From contig JBGCDE010000234.1 in the NCBI GenBank assembly GCA_045105115.1, positions 1 through 24,747 of the forward strand: a stretch of DNA of 24,747 nucleotides, written 5' to 3'. The DNA comes from JAUIET01 sp045105115. GTDB lineage: Bacteria; Pseudomonadota; Gammaproteobacteria; Pseudomonadales; JAUIET01. Positions 1 through 8,003 of the stretch are shown piece by piece (the stretch's first letter is position 1; the number at the start of each line of letters is the position of its first letter). The notes under the pieces are model-generated. The model did not search any database and had not been told where the DNA came from. It saw nothing but the letters and a program-made list of their open reading frames with translations. Made by a program: the position numbers and the translations under genes.

Positions 1-374
1 CGAATCTGATCTATTTGTTCTGCATACTCACGCCCAACAAATAACACACGAGTTTCAGAATCATTCAACACATACTCAATTTCGGGAAGTGCCAGGCGAA
101 AATTAATCGTTACCAGAACAGCACCCGCTTTAACCGTGCCAAACAGGACGTCGAAGAACACATCATTGTTTCGGTCCAGTACCGCAACGCGTTGTTGCGC
201 ATCAACACCTTCCGCAATCAAACCGTGAGCAAGCTGATTGCTGCGGCGCTCCACATCAGCAAAGCTAAGCCGCCGATTGCGAAACACGATAGCCACTTCT
301 TCTGCACGTTCTTGAGCCTGTACGAAGGGCAGCTGGGCGAGCGTTTTGATAGTGCTATTGTGTGTTTCAGTCAT
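1..374 (-). CDS. AMP-binding acyl-CoA synthetase, N-terminal part (cut by window start)
   Basis: Reading the minus strand from the ATG at 374 gives an open frame to the window edge (124 complete codons). It encodes the start of an adenylate-forming CoA ligase: an N-terminal segment with FRNRRLSFADVERRSNQLAH, then VAVLDRNNDVFFDVLFGTVKAGAV and a conserved NFRLALPEIEYVLNDSE stretch. These are typical of the first ~120 residues of class I acyl-CoA synthetases; the ATP-binding P-loop and the C-terminal lysine lie outside the window. The gene starts 46 bases after the marR stop on the same strand, so the two are probably co-transcribed. No clear Shine-Dalgarno is visible. It would be a fourth CoA ligase of the region. 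The family call is firm; the substrate cannot be judged. Confidence 0.88.
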   Translation of the reverse strand, partial: MTETHNSTIKTLAQLPFVQAQERAEEVAIVFRNRRLSFADVERRSNQLAHGLIAEGVDAQQRVAVLDRNNDVFFDVLFGTVKAGAVLVTINFRLALPEIEYVLNDSETRVLFVGREYAEQIDQI

Positions 375-420
375 ATTTTTATTGTTCGCGTTTTTATGCG
401 CTTGCGGGCAACGCTATGAA

Positions 421-867
421 TTATTTATCAAGCAGGGCCGGTTCTCCCCAATCAGCTTCCAATGCCTTACGTAAATGACCCAAGGCACTTTTGCCTAATC
501 GTTTTTCCAGTTCGCCTTCCAGCTCATCAAGCACGTCACGTGCGATCGCCTGGGTAGGCAAACCGCGCTTGCTGAGACGCGCAACTTTTGCCCTACCGTC
601 GTCAGCATCAGCAACCAATTCCACTAGATTCAGTTTGCCCAATTCGCGTAAAGATTGATGCACGGCCTGGCGACTTACCCCAAGACGTTCGGCAATAGCG
701 GATGGGCGCCCTATTCCTTCGCCAATGGTGAGAATAACCATGGACTGTGAATGCGTTACTTTCGGCCCACCACGTGCCTGAATATTGCGCTGCAGGCTTT
801 CGTCCATCCAATAAAAGGCACGCAGAAGCAGCTGGTCCAGATTAGTGTATTGCTGTTTCTTTGCCAT
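421..867 (-). CDS. MarR-family transcriptional regulator
   Basis: A 148-residue winged-helix regulator. The recognition-helix region is at about residues 53-80 (IGRPSAIAERLGVSRQAVHQ), followed by the wing with the D-DGRAKVARLS pattern (residues 88-99) typical of MarR proteins. An in-frame ATG at 924 would add 19 residues. I prefer 867 because it gives the usual MarR length and because a putative -35 (TTGACA, 948-943) would place transcription start near or after 924. MarR proteins bind palindromic operators as dimers and usually release them on binding small phenolic or CoA-thioester ligands. A palindrome, TGTCAA-N5-TTTACA, lies directly upstream, so autoregulation is likely. The downstream gene is a CoA ligase, which fits a regulator sensing an aromatic acid or its CoA ester (inference). 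Confidence 0.9.
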   Translation of the reverse strand: MAKKQQYTNLDQLLLRAFYWMDESLQRNIQARGGPKVTHSQSMVILTIGEGIGRPSAIAERLGVSRQAVHQSLRELGKLNLVELVADADDGRAKVARLSKRGLPTQAIARDVLDELEGELEKRLGKSALGHLRKALEADWGEPALLDK

Positions 868-942
868 GAAAAACTGTCCGTTCGCGGGCGTGCTACTTGC
901 CTGTAACAGGCTTGCGCTTAGCATTTACGAGGCCTGCATTAT

Positions 943-959
943 TGTCAACTATATTTACA
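943..959. promoter_or_regulatory. Putative MarR operator in the marR/DUF3604 divergent promoter
   Basis: Inverted repeat TGTCAA-CTATA-TTTACA, one mismatch from the perfect TGTCAA-N5-TTGACA found at 6688-6704. On the minus strand the left arm reads TTGACA and could serve as the -35 of marR, although the -10 opposite it is weak. On the plus strand TTTACA (954-959) is followed after 16 bases by TAAGAT (976-981), a possible promoter for the DUF3604 gene. Sitting in the short divergent region next to marR, it is a natural autoregulatory site. Assignment to this MarR protein is inference. Confidence 0.6.
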
Positions 960-1047
960 TATTTTTCCACTGGGTTAAGATAACGCCAAGCTTATACTTG
1001 TTACGAAACTAATTGCGAAATCGCTGATAAAGCCAATAATCCAAACC

Positions 1048-2829
1048 ATGATCAGAACCGCATTTTTTGCCATTTACCTTGCGACCACTTCATCTGTTGT
1101 TGCTGCCAATGACGCTGCTGTTGAATCAGCACAGTGCGAACATTTTCGCGAGGGACAAAAACAAGTGTTCTGGGGTGACCTGCATGTGCACACTTCGTAT
1201 TCAATGGACGCTTATGCGTTCGGCAATCGGCACGACCCGCGCGATGCCTATGCATTCGGCCGCGGCCAGCAGCTAACACTGGCTGACGGTATCACCAAGG
1301 TGCAACTCGAGCGGCCGCTTGATTTTATGGCCGTAACCGATCACGCCGAAACGTTTGACGTTATGTACCTGTGTACCGACCCGCGCTATCTTGACAATAA
1401 TTATTGCAAAGTGATGCGCAAAGACAGCGTGCAAGAGTCTTCCTTGTCCGTTTTCCGAAATTACCTGTTGCCCATAATCGCCGGTGAGACGCCAGTTCCA
1501 TCAAAATTGTGCGCCCCTGATGCCGAGAATGCAGATTCGATAAACTGCCCGGTTGCTTCACAACGACAGTGGCGGCGCACACAAGAACAAGCCAACGCTG
1601 CAAACAGTCCCTGTGAGTTCACCACTTTTATCGGCAACGAATGGTCGGCCACGCCGAATGATCAGCACTGGCATAGAAATCTGATTTACGCGAACGACGC
1701 CGTCAGTGAGCAGGCCATTGACTATGTGCGCTACCCCACGGTGGACAAACTCTGGCAGGCACTGGATGAACAATGTGTTGCCGAACAAGGCTGCGATGTA
1801 ATTAGTATTCCGCACAACACCAACTTATCCGAAGGCGGTGGTTTCGATATAGAAAACAGCAGCGACCGCAGTCATAACGCCAGAGCGCGGTATGAACGTT
1901 TGATTGAAATTTACCAAAGCAAAGGCGGCAGTGAATGTCTGCCAGAGCACTGGGACGATACAAACGCGGATTGCAACTTTGAAATTCTGTTGCCCCGTTC
2001 TGCCAGCGGAAAGCTTGAAGAAAATGCGCTGAAAAAGGAAGAATGGCAGCAACTTCGAGCCAGCTATGCGCGCAGTGTATTGAAACGCGGTGTGTTGGCC
2101 GCTGAGCGCTCCGAATCCGGACTTAACCCATTGCAGCTAGGGTTTATCGGCTCAACTGACAATCACACTGCCACCGCCGGCCTGGTTGACGAGGCGAACT
2201 GGCCAGGTGACGCATGGGGCTGGGGTAACGATGTGTCTCGCCGATTTCAACGAATGCACTACAACCCTGGCGGCATGGTGGCCGTGTGGTCTGAAGAAAA
2301 CACCCGAGCCAGCGTTTTCGCCGCGTTAAAACGGCGCGAAGTGTACGCCACCAGCGGGCCGAGAATAGCGCTGAATGTTCAGGCATTTTCAAGCCCTAAA
2401 AACAATCCTTGTGATGACCCGGACGCACTGACAGCAGACGCTGTAATGGGTGGTGTACTAACAAACACTGCAATAAATAATCCACAATTCGTAGTGCGCG
2501 CCAATATGGATAAGGTGCCACTGAGCAAAGTGGAGATTATAAAAACCTCAGTCGTTAACGGCGAAGCAGTTGAACAAGTAAGTACCGTGATGGAATCCAA
2601 AAAAGGCCGCAGCGAGCTGTGTGTCGCTTGGCAAGACTCTGCGTTTAACCCACAAGAACACGCTCTGTGGTACGTACGTGTATTGGAAAAACCAACTCCA
2701 CGTTGGTCTAAGCTAGATTGCGAAAGAGCCAATAATTGCAAGGACTTTCCCGAAGCCAACAAACTTATCCAGGAACGCGCCTGGGCGTCACCCATCTGGT
2801 ATACACCCAACAGCGAGACAAGCCAATGA
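1048..2829 (+). CDS. Secreted DUF3604 (PHP-like) protein
   Basis: A 593-residue protein. Residues 1-20 look like a signal peptide (short basic start, hydrophobic FFAIYLATTSSVVAA), so it probably acts outside the cytoplasm. The mature part opens with the DUF3604 hallmark FWGDLHVHTSYSMDA (His46 and His48), followed by DFMAVTDHAE (Asp98, His99), a later IPHNTN, and STDNHTATAG. These resemble the metal-binding histidine and aspartate clusters of the PHP phosphoesterase superfamily. Length is normal for DUF3604. The biochemical function of the family is poorly known, so I assign no reaction. It overlaps the GST gene by 4 bases (ATGA), which implies translational coupling. No good Shine-Dalgarno precedes the ATG, so the exact start is less certain. 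The TGTCAA-N5-TTTACA operator lies about 90 bases upstream. Confidence 0.9.
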   Translation: MIRTAFFAIYLATTSSVVAANDAAVESAQCEHFREGQKQVFWGDLHVHTSYSMDAYAFGNRHDPRDAYAFGRGQQLTLADGITKVQLERPLDFMAVTDHAETFDVMYLCTDPRYLDNNYCKVMRKDSVQESSLSVFRNYLLPIIAGETPVPSKLCAPDAENADSINCPVASQRQWRRTQEQANAANSPCEFTTFIGNEWSATPNDQHWHRNLIYANDAVSEQAIDYVRYPTVDKLWQALDEQCVAEQGCDVISIPHNTNLSEGGGFDIENSSDRSHNARARYERLIEIYQSKGGSECLPEHWDDTNADCNFEILLPRSASGKLEENALKKEEWQQLRASYARSVLKRGVLAAERSESGLNPLQLGFIGSTDNHTATAGLVDEANWPGDAWGWGNDVSRRFQRMHYNPGGMVAVWSEENTRASVFAALKRREVYATSGPRIALNVQAFSSPKNNPCDDPDALTADAVMGGVLTNTAINNPQFVVRANMDKVPLSKVEIIKTSVVNGEAVEQVSTVMESKKGRSELCVAWQDSAFNPQEHALWYVRVLEKPTPRWSKLDCERANNCKDFPEANKLIQERAWASPIWYTPNSETSQ

Positions 2830-3467
2830 AACTAGTGACCGCCAAAATATCACCGTTTGCCGCGCGCTGCAGAATGTTGATCTATGCCAAAGATCTTGAT
2901 GTTGAATTTCTGGAGTACCCGGTTGATATCACTTTGGAAGAGTTCCGTAAAATCAACCCGATTGGCAAGATGCCGATCCTCATTAACGAGGACCTTGTCA
3001 TTCCTGAATCTGATACGATCTGCATGTACCTGGAAGAGAGCTTCCCTGATCCGGCTATGATGCCGAGCGCGCCCAGCGAGCGTGCACAAATGCGTCTGCT
3101 GAGTCGTATCGCCGACTTGTATGTGATGGCACCGCTCACGCCGCTGTTTGCTCATTTGTCTCGCAAACGAAGAGACCAGGACGTGGTAGACCAGGGTATT
3201 ACAGCAATCTGCAAAGGCTTACAGGCGCTGGAAGCAAACCTTGGGCACGGTGACTTTGCCGTGGGTGAACAACTAAGTATTGCTGACTGCAGTCTGGTGC
3301 CTATTTTGTATTTTCTAAACGTGTACATGCCTTTTTTCGACATCGAAGAGCCGTTTTCAGATTATTCAAGGTTGCAGAACTACTCGAACAACATCACCCG
3401 AAACAACCATGCCGAACGGATAATCAAGGAAATCCAGCAAGGCATTGAGCAAAAGTCAAAACGCTGA
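2826..3467 (+). CDS. Glutathione S-transferase family protein
   Basis: A 213-residue protein with the two GST domains. The N-terminal thioredoxin-like domain has ISPFAAR (Ser9 as probable glutathione-activating residue), NPIGKMPIL with the cis-proline at Pro50, and PESDTI (Glu61-Ser62) that holds the gamma-glutamyl group. The helical C-terminal domain has the common VGEQLSIADCSLVPIL signature. An in-frame ATG exists upstream at 2736, but it lies inside the DUF3604 gene; the ATG at 2826 gives a 4-base overlap and the normal GST length. The family conjugates or isomerises electrophiles with glutathione, as in maleylacetoacetate isomerase. In this context ring-cleavage or detoxification chemistry is plausible but not shown. 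The SDR gene follows after 24 bases. Confidence 0.92.
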   Translation: MKLVTAKISPFAARCRMLIYAKDLDVEFLEYPVDITLEEFRKINPIGKMPILINEDLVIPESDTICMYLEESFPDPAMMPSAPSERAQMRLLSRIADLYVMAPLTPLFAHLSRKRRDQDVVDQGITAICKGLQALEANLGHGDFAVGEQLSIADCSLVPILYFLNVYMPFFDIEEPFSDYSRLQNYSNNITRNNHAERIIKEIQQGIEQKSKR

Positions 3468-3491
3468 AGGCGTATAAAACGAGGCCAATTC

Positions 3492-4259
3492 ATGATTACT
3501 GAGCTTTTTGATCTAAGTGGGCGCACGGCCTTGATCACCGGAGGCGGCACCGGTCTTGGCAGGCAATTTGCCAAAATTCTCGCTGAAGCCGGCGCCACGG
3601 TTGTGCTCTGTGCACGGCGTGTCGACAAGCTGCAAGCAACGGCTGCAGAAATTCAGCAATCGGGTGGTCAGGCATTGTGCTTCGCAATGGACGTTACCGA
3701 CGCTGACAGCATCAGCAGCGCTTTCGACCAGATTGGGAAACAAGTACCGGTGAGTATTCTGATCAACAACGCAGGTATGGCTGCAGAGCCTATGCTACTA
3801 GACGTGTCGGAAGAAGAATGGGATCAGGTACAGGATACTAATCTTAAAGGCGCCTGGCTTGTGGCCAAGGAAGCGGCCAAGCGCATGATCGATCAAGGTG
3901 TTGGCGGCTCCATTGTCAATATCGCTTCTGCATTAGGAATTGCGGTGCAAAAAGGGACGGGGCCATACTCCGCATCTAAGGCCGGGCTTTTGCATCTCAC
4001 ACGAAATATGGCGGTGGAGTGGTCTCGCTATGGAATTCGAGTGAACGCTATTGCGCCTGGCTATTACGCCACTGATATTGCCGACGAGTTTTTAAACTCA
4101 GAGCGCGGCCAGGCCATGATTAAGCGCATACCACAGCGGCGTCTGGGCGATGTGGAAGATCTCAGCGGTGCTATTCTATTGCTCTCTTCCGATGCCGGCG
4201 CCTATATGACAGGCTCAGTCGTTACAGTAGACGGTGGGCACTCTCTGCCAACCATCTAG
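3492..4259 (+). CDS. SDR-family NAD(P)-dependent oxidoreductase
   Basis: A classical 255-residue short-chain dehydrogenase/reductase. The cofactor motif TGGGTGLG is at residues 16-23 and NNAG at 92-95. The catalytic residues are Ser146, Tyr159 and Lys163 (YSASK). IRVNAIAPGYYATDI follows, then a C-terminal GSVVTVDGG typical of the FabG/gluconate-5-dehydrogenase-like subgroup. A GAGG Shine-Dalgarno lies about 8 bases before the ATG. It is the last gene of the DUF3604-GST-SDR operon and meets the azoreductase gene tail to tail only 17 bases away. Substrate is unknown. It could oxidise a secondary alcohol or diol in the same pathway as the GST. Confidence 0.93.
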   Translation: MITELFDLSGRTALITGGGTGLGRQFAKILAEAGATVVLCARRVDKLQATAAEIQQSGGQALCFAMDVTDADSISSAFDQIGKQVPVSILINNAGMAAEPMLLDVSEEEWDQVQDTNLKGAWLVAKEAAKRMIDQGVGGSIVNIASALGIAVQKGTGPYSASKAGLLHLTRNMAVEWSRYGIRVNAIAPGYYATDIADEFLNSERGQAMIKRIPQRRLGDVEDLSGAILLLSSDAGAYMTGSVVTVDGGHSLPTI

Positions 4260-4276
4260 CGTGATGCATTAGAAAC

Positions 4277-4879
4277 TCAGGTAAACAGCGCTCGTACGTC
4301 AGCCAACGCTTTATCCATTGATTCGGCTTTGTGCTTAGGGCTTATATTCAAGCCTTCGGCGATAACATAGTTGATTGTTTCAATACCGAAAAACCTGAAA
4401 ATAGTATCTATGTACGGCGTCTGCGTGTCGTTAGGCGTATCCAGGTAATAACCGCCTCTGGCACCCAACACATAAGCCGTTTTGTTGCCGGCCAGCCCCA
4501 CTGGGCCTTTCTCTGTGTACTTAAACGTTTGTCCCGCCCTGGAAATGTGATCGATATAGGCCTTAAAGCAGGAAGGTATTCCCAAATTGTACATGGGCAT
4601 ACCAACAACAATATTATCTGCCTGTAAAAATTGCGCTGTGAGCTCATCTGATAAGCGCGTTGCCTCCATCTGCGCAGCCGAACGTTTCTGTTCAGGCACT
4701 GCAAATGCATAAAAACTCTGCTTGCTTAAATGCGGAATCTCTTGTTCTGAAAAATCCTGTTCAACAATAGCGTGTTGAGGGTGTTGGCCCCGCCACTGAT
4801 CTACAAATTCGTCAAGTAATCGATTGGAACTGCTGTCTTCACCCAGAATGCTCGACTTTATTACCAGCAGATCACTCAT
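4277..4879 (-). CDS. azoR: FMN-dependent NADH-azoreductase (AzoR family)
   Basis: A 200-residue flavodoxin-fold protein of AzoR length. The opening LLVIKSSILGEDSSSNRL matches the phosphate-binding loop of AzoR, GMPMYNLGIPSCFKAYIDH matches the MYNFNIP FMN-binding segment, and GLAGNKTAYVLGARGG matches the second FMN-contact loop. Family members reduce azo dyes and quinones with NAD(P)H as soluble homodimers; quinone reduction is the likelier physiological role and would suit an aromatic pathway. The start codon overlaps the stop of the upstream hydrolase by one base (TGATG on the minus strand), showing translational coupling. It is the last gene of the VOC-hydrolase-AzoR unit. Confidence 0.9.
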   Translation of the reverse strand: MSDLLVIKSSILGEDSSSNRLLDEFVDQWRGQHPQHAIVEQDFSEQEIPHLSKQSFYAFAVPEQKRSAAQMEATRLSDELTAQFLQADNIVVGMPMYNLGIPSCFKAYIDHISRAGQTFKYTEKGPVGLAGNKTAYVLGARGGYYLDTPNDTQTPYIDTIFRFFGIETINYVIAEGLNISPKHKAESMDKALADVRALFT

Positions 4880-6033
4880 CAGAAACCTTTGCGTTCCAGC
4901 CAGTTACTGCACACCTCCACGGCATTTATCAAGTGTTCCTTCTGACCGAAATAATAATGAGTGGCGCCTTCAATGGTGACTTTCTCTTTATCGTCGTGTG
5001 GTATCGCGTCATATAGGCCGTTGGTGTCGCCGGGCGTGCAGCCATCGTCAGCACTGTTGCCAACCACCAGCGCCGGCACGGAAATACTAGCTGCGCAACG
5101 AACACCGTCGGCATTAGAGTCATCATAGCTCCACTGCGACATCCAACTGCGTAGCGTGCAGAAACGCGCTAAGCCCACCGGACCATTGTTCACAACTTCC
5201 GGTTCGCCCAAAAAGCACGAACCTGGTTTGCGATCGTTCGGATCCAGCGTGGGGTCTAGCCATTTGGGATCAGCCATGGTGCCGTGCACAACAAAACCGT
5301 ATTCATCATTCTCTTTGCCAGCGTCTTTCAGTTCTTGCAACTTCGCTTTTACCCACGCAGTTATTCGACGATTGCGTTCGATTTGTGCTGCGCGATACCG
5401 CGTTACGAACTCAGGCGAGTATGGTGGCTGGTTCGGATTGTCCGGGTTGTATATATCCAGCTCAGGGTCTTTGTTAGACGGATCCGACTCATCAAGAATA
5501 GATGCGTCTATCCAGTGCGTTAGTGTATGCGAGCGCCCAATATGCGCGGCAAGCAACATAATGCCATCGGCCGGAATAAATTCCTGAATGGTTAAATCGG
5601 GTGAATCACCGGCCGGTGTGGATGTTACCGTGGGTTTCTCAGCCTGGCTTTGATAAAACAGCGATAAGGACCCACCGCCACTCCAACCGCCGAGAACCAC
5701 TTTGTCGAAGCCCTGACGCTCTTTCGCATCACGTACGCAAGCGCCCATGTCCAGGGCGACTTTTTCCATGATTAATGCGCTGTCGTTGTTTGGGTAGCGG
5801 CTTTGGCAATAAATAACCGAGTAACCGGCTTTGGCCAAGGCAATCGGCATGGGCAGATACTCTCCGCCGCCCACCGGATGCATAAAGATAATGACTGAAT
5901 TGGATTTTGCTTTCGCAGGCCGCATTAAATGCGCCTTCAATACCACCGTGCCAATTTGACCGGCGTAGGTATCTTTAAACGCGCTCTTCTCCTCAAACAT
6001 AATCAGGTAGGGAATGCGTTCGTAGTCAGCCAT
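4879..6033 (-). CDS. Alpha/beta hydrolase (paralogue 1)
   Basis: A 384-residue alpha/beta-hydrolase. The likely triad is Ser118 in the nucleophile elbow GGWSGGGSL, Asp329 or Asp330 (GNSADDGCTP) and His359 (EGATHYYFG). MHPVGGGEYLPM near residue 51 resembles an oxyanion-hole loop. A long insert with DPELDIYNPDNPNQPPYS separates the elbow from the acid and probably forms the lid. It is clearly paralogous to the protein at 6712-7875 along its whole length (about two thirds identical by eye). A good Shine-Dalgarno (AGGA, 8 bases before ATG) sets the start. It lies 29 bases after the VOC gene and is coupled to azoR. Ester, lactone or C-C (meta-cleavage product) hydrolysis are all possible. Confidence 0.9.
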   Translation of the reverse strand: MADYERIPYLIMFEEKSAFKDTYAGQIGTVVLKAHLMRPAKAKSNSVIIFMHPVGGGEYLPMPIALAKAGYSVIYCQSRYPNNDSALIMEKVALDMGACVRDAKERQGFDKVVLGGWSGGGSLSLFYQSQAEKPTVTSTPAGDSPDLTIQEFIPADGIMLLAAHIGRSHTLTHWIDASILDESDPSNKDPELDIYNPDNPNQPPYSPEFVTRYRAAQIERNRRITAWVKAKLQELKDAGKENDEYGFVVHGTMADPKWLDPTLDPNDRKPGSCFLGEPEVVNNGPVGLARFCTLRSWMSQWSYDDSNADGVRCAASISVPALVVGNSADDGCTPGDTNGLYDAIPHDDKEKVTIEGATHYYFGQKEHLINAVEVCSNWLERKGF

Positions 6034-6062
6034 GTGAATTCCTTTAAGTTGTTGGTTTACAA

Positions 6063-6629
6063 TCAGCGACCGCGTTTATCCAGAGCCTTGGCGCCAAATA
6101 AAGTTTCTTTCTGAGCGCGAGTCTTTGCGGTCCATGCTTTCATGATGTCGTCTGCTTTTGCTTCATCATCGGCAAGAATTTGGTCGTAGTCTGGTGTTCT
6201 GCACGTAATCTCTACCTGCAAGCCGTTTGGGTCGTACATATAGACCGATTGAACAAAATCGTGGTGAACAGGCCCGAGGCAGGTTTTGCCCATGGCGTTG
6301 ATGCGTTCTTGCATGGCAATCATTTCCTCATAGCTACCTGCTTCTAGTGCTATGTGAACATCAAACGAGTCTTTAAGCCCCCAGTTATAATCTTCCGCTG
6401 TATCAGGGCAATCAAAAAACGCGATAAAGCTTCCGTCTGCGAGCTGAAAGAACAGATGCATATAATCGCAAGGTTCTTCCATGCCAGAGATGTGGTCAAA
6501 GACCATGGCCGCAGTTAGTTTCAGGCCCAGCACCTCTTCGTAAAACCAGCGCGTTTGTTCAGCATCGCGACATCGGTACGCAGCGTGGTGTACATTAGTT
6601 AGTGTTTTAAGGGGAATTTGAGTGCTCAT
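6063..6629 (-). CDS. VOC-fold metalloenzyme (glyoxalase/extradiol dioxygenase superfamily)
   Basis: A 188-residue protein with paired beta-alpha-beta-beta-beta modules. The visible candidate metal ligands are His14 or His15 (NVHHAAYRC), His92 (FDVHIAL) and Glu140 (DPNGLQVEIT). Such a two-His-one-Glu set fits an Fe(II) extradiol dioxygenase or another VOC enzyme. YDPNGLQVEI is the standard C-terminal VOC signature. The single-domain length is shorter than typical two-domain BphC-type dioxygenases, so glyoxalase, isomerase or dehalogenase activities remain open. A strong GGAGGA Shine-Dalgarno at 6641-6636 sets the start. A promoter with the TGTCAA-N5-TTGACA operator lies upstream. It heads the unit with the hydrolase and azoR. 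Confidence 0.88.
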   Translation of the reverse strand: MSTQIPLKTLTNVHHAAYRCRDAEQTRWFYEEVLGLKLTAAMVFDHISGMEEPCDYMHLFFQLADGSFIAFFDCPDTAEDYNWGLKDSFDVHIALEAGSYEEMIAMQERINAMGKTCLGPVHHDFVQSVYMYDPNGLQVEITCRTPDYDQILADDEAKADDIMKAWTAKTRAQKETLFGAKALDKRGR

Positions 6630-6663
6630 AAGCGTTCCTCCACAGTCGGCCTAGCTTGGTAAC

Positions 6664-6693
6664 ATGGTATGGCAGCCCAGAATATACTGTCAA
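6664..6693 (-). promoter_or_regulatory. Putative sigma-70 promoter of the VOC-hydrolase-azoR operon
   Basis: On the minus strand a perfect -35 TTGACA (6693-6688) is followed after 18 bases by TACCAT (6669-6664, four of six matches to the -10 consensus). The -35 is one arm of the operator at 6688-6704, so a bound repressor would block polymerase. The start codon is 35 bases downstream of the -10. Confidence 0.5.
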
Positions 6694-6704
6694 GGTTGTT
6701 GACA
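6688..6704. promoter_or_regulatory. Perfect 17-bp operator upstream of the VOC operon
   Basis: TGTCAA-GGTTG-TTGACA is a perfect 6-5-6 inverted repeat, and the symmetry partly continues outward (TAT...ATA at 6683-6709). The same palindrome recurs with one mismatch at 943-959 and 16598-16614. It lies in the 82-base gap between the second hydrolase stop and the VOC start and covers the proposed -35. The MarR protein of this window is the best candidate ligand; the TetR protein at 8053-8661 cannot be excluded. Confidence 0.65.
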
Positions 6705-6711
6705 ATATAGG

Positions 6712-7875
6712 CTAATCGAAATTTTGCCTGTGCAACCAATCCGCACAAAGAGCCGCTGCTTCCGTCACTTTATCTGGCTGCCCAAAGTAATAATGATTGG
6801 CGTCTTCAATCCAATGCATCTCTTTATCATCATGCCCTATCGCTGAATACAGACGATTGGTATGGCTGGGGGTTATGCCGTCATCGGCGGTGTTGCCAAT
6901 CACCAGTGCCGGTACGCTGATGCGCCCTGCGCAACGAATACCATCACCATTAGCGTCATCATAACTCCACTGCGACAACCAACTGCGCAGCGAGCAATAA
7001 CGCGCCAAACCAATTGGGCTGTCGTTGACAATTTCTGGTTCGCCCAGGAAACACCAACCAGGCTTACGACCATTCGGGTCAATGGCTGGGTCTAACCAAC
7101 GTGGGTCTGCCATGGTTTTATGCACCACAAACGACAACTCTCGATTCACCTGCCCGGCCGCACGGTATTCTTCCAGTGTTTGCTTTACCCACCGGGTTAT
7201 ACGTCGGTTACGCTCAATTTGCGCTTGCTGATATCGAGCTAGAAACTCTGCGCTGTATGGTGGTTGATTAGGGTTATCAGGGTTGTAAATATCCAGTTCT
7301 GGATCACGCTGTTCCGGGCGGGATTCGTCTAGCACGGATGGGTCTAGCCACTCTGTGAATGTAAGATGCCTGGCCACGTGCGCGGCAATTAACATGATGC
7401 CGTCGGCGGCAACAAAATCCTGAATCGTTAGATCAGGTGGCTCTCCGGCGGGCGTGCAACTAATGCTGGGTTGTTCGGCTTCAGACTGATAGAACAGCGA
7501 TAAGGACCCACCGCCGCTCCAGCCGCCTAGAATCACTTTTTCATAGCCGTGCCTTTCTTTGAGCGACTTGATGCAGGCACCAAGATCAACGGCGACTTTC
7601 TCCATAATGAGTGCTGAATCAGTGCCGCGATATCGGCTGTCACACCACACAGTATGAACGCCGGCTTTGGCTAGAGCACCGATCATTGGCAGATAGGCAC
7701 CGCCGCCTGTTGGATGCATGAATACCGTAACTGTTTTAGACGGTTTATCAACCGGGCGCAGCAAATGAGCCTGCAATGCAACGGTTCCAATTTCACCCGC
7801 GTAGGTATCCTTAAAGGCCACTTTTTCTTTGAAGTGAACCAGAATCGGTATTCGCTCGTGCTTGTGCGCCGCCAT
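6712..7875 (-). CDS. Alpha/beta hydrolase (paralogue 2)
   Basis: A 387-residue paralogue of the protein at 4879-6033. It shares the nucleophile elbow GGWSGGGSL (Ser120), MHPTGGGAYLPM, the central DPELDIYNPDNPNQPPYS block, a GNTADDGITP acid region and DANHYYFG carrying the histidine. A GGAG Shine-Dalgarno sits about 9 bases before the ATG. It is divergent from the TetR gene with a 177-base region between them, and separated from the VOC gene by 82 bases holding an operator, so it probably has its own promoter. Two diverged but complete copies suggest different but related substrates, such as successive intermediates or stereoisomers, rather than a dead duplicate. Confidence 0.9.
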   Translation of the reverse strand: MAAHKHERIPILVHFKEKVAFKDTYAGEIGTVALQAHLLRPVDKPSKTVTVFMHPTGGGAYLPMIGALAKAGVHTVWCDSRYRGTDSALIMEKVAVDLGACIKSLKERHGYEKVILGGWSGGGSLSLFYQSEAEQPSISCTPAGEPPDLTIQDFVAADGIMLIAAHVARHLTFTEWLDPSVLDESRPEQRDPELDIYNPDNPNQPPYSAEFLARYQQAQIERNRRITRWVKQTLEEYRAAGQVNRELSFVVHKTMADPRWLDPAIDPNGRKPGWCFLGEPEIVNDSPIGLARYCSLRSWLSQWSYDDANGDGIRCAGRISVPALVIGNTADDGITPSHTNRLYSAIGHDDKEMHWIEDANHYYFGQPDKVTEAAALCADWLHRQNFD

Positions 7876-7957
7876 TTCAAAGAACTCCGGTTTGGGTTTT
7901 ATGCCATTCTAGCAAAATTTAATATGAATTAAGTAGTCATGTATATTTCATTAATGC

Positions 7958-7985
7958 TTTAAAGCGAATTCAGATAGCTTATAAT
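7958..7985 (+). promoter_or_regulatory. Putative promoter of the TetR gene
   Basis: A perfect -10 TATAAT at 7980-7985 is preceded after 16 bases by TTTAAA (7958-7963, four of six -35 matches). It points toward the TetR gene, whose ATG is 68 bases downstream of the -10. An inverted repeat at 8004-8022 lies in the would-be leader. The opposite direction, toward the hydrolase at 7875, shows only an isolated TAGAAT (7911-7906) as a possible -10. Confidence 0.5.
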
Positions 7986-8003
7986 CATTTAGCTCTCACT
8001 CAA

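Noticed and set aside
192..419. Plus-strand 75-residue frame near the window start
   Set aside because: It is antisense to a clear CoA-ligase coding sequence on the minus strand and shows no protein-family pattern.
2736..3467. Longer GST frame starting inside the DUF3604 gene
   Set aside because: The added 30 residues overlap the 3' end of the DUF3604 gene and have no GST character; 2826 gives a 4-base coupled start.
4277..7875. Transposon or IS-mediated duplication of the hydrolase
   Set aside because: No transposase remnants, terminal repeats or target duplications are seen around either copy, and the paralogues have diverged substantially.
7921..7955. AT-rich imperfect dyad between the hydrolase and TetR genes
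   Set aside because: TTAATATGAA and its partner TTAATGAA do not align at constant spacing; too degenerate in AT-rich DNA to call an operator.
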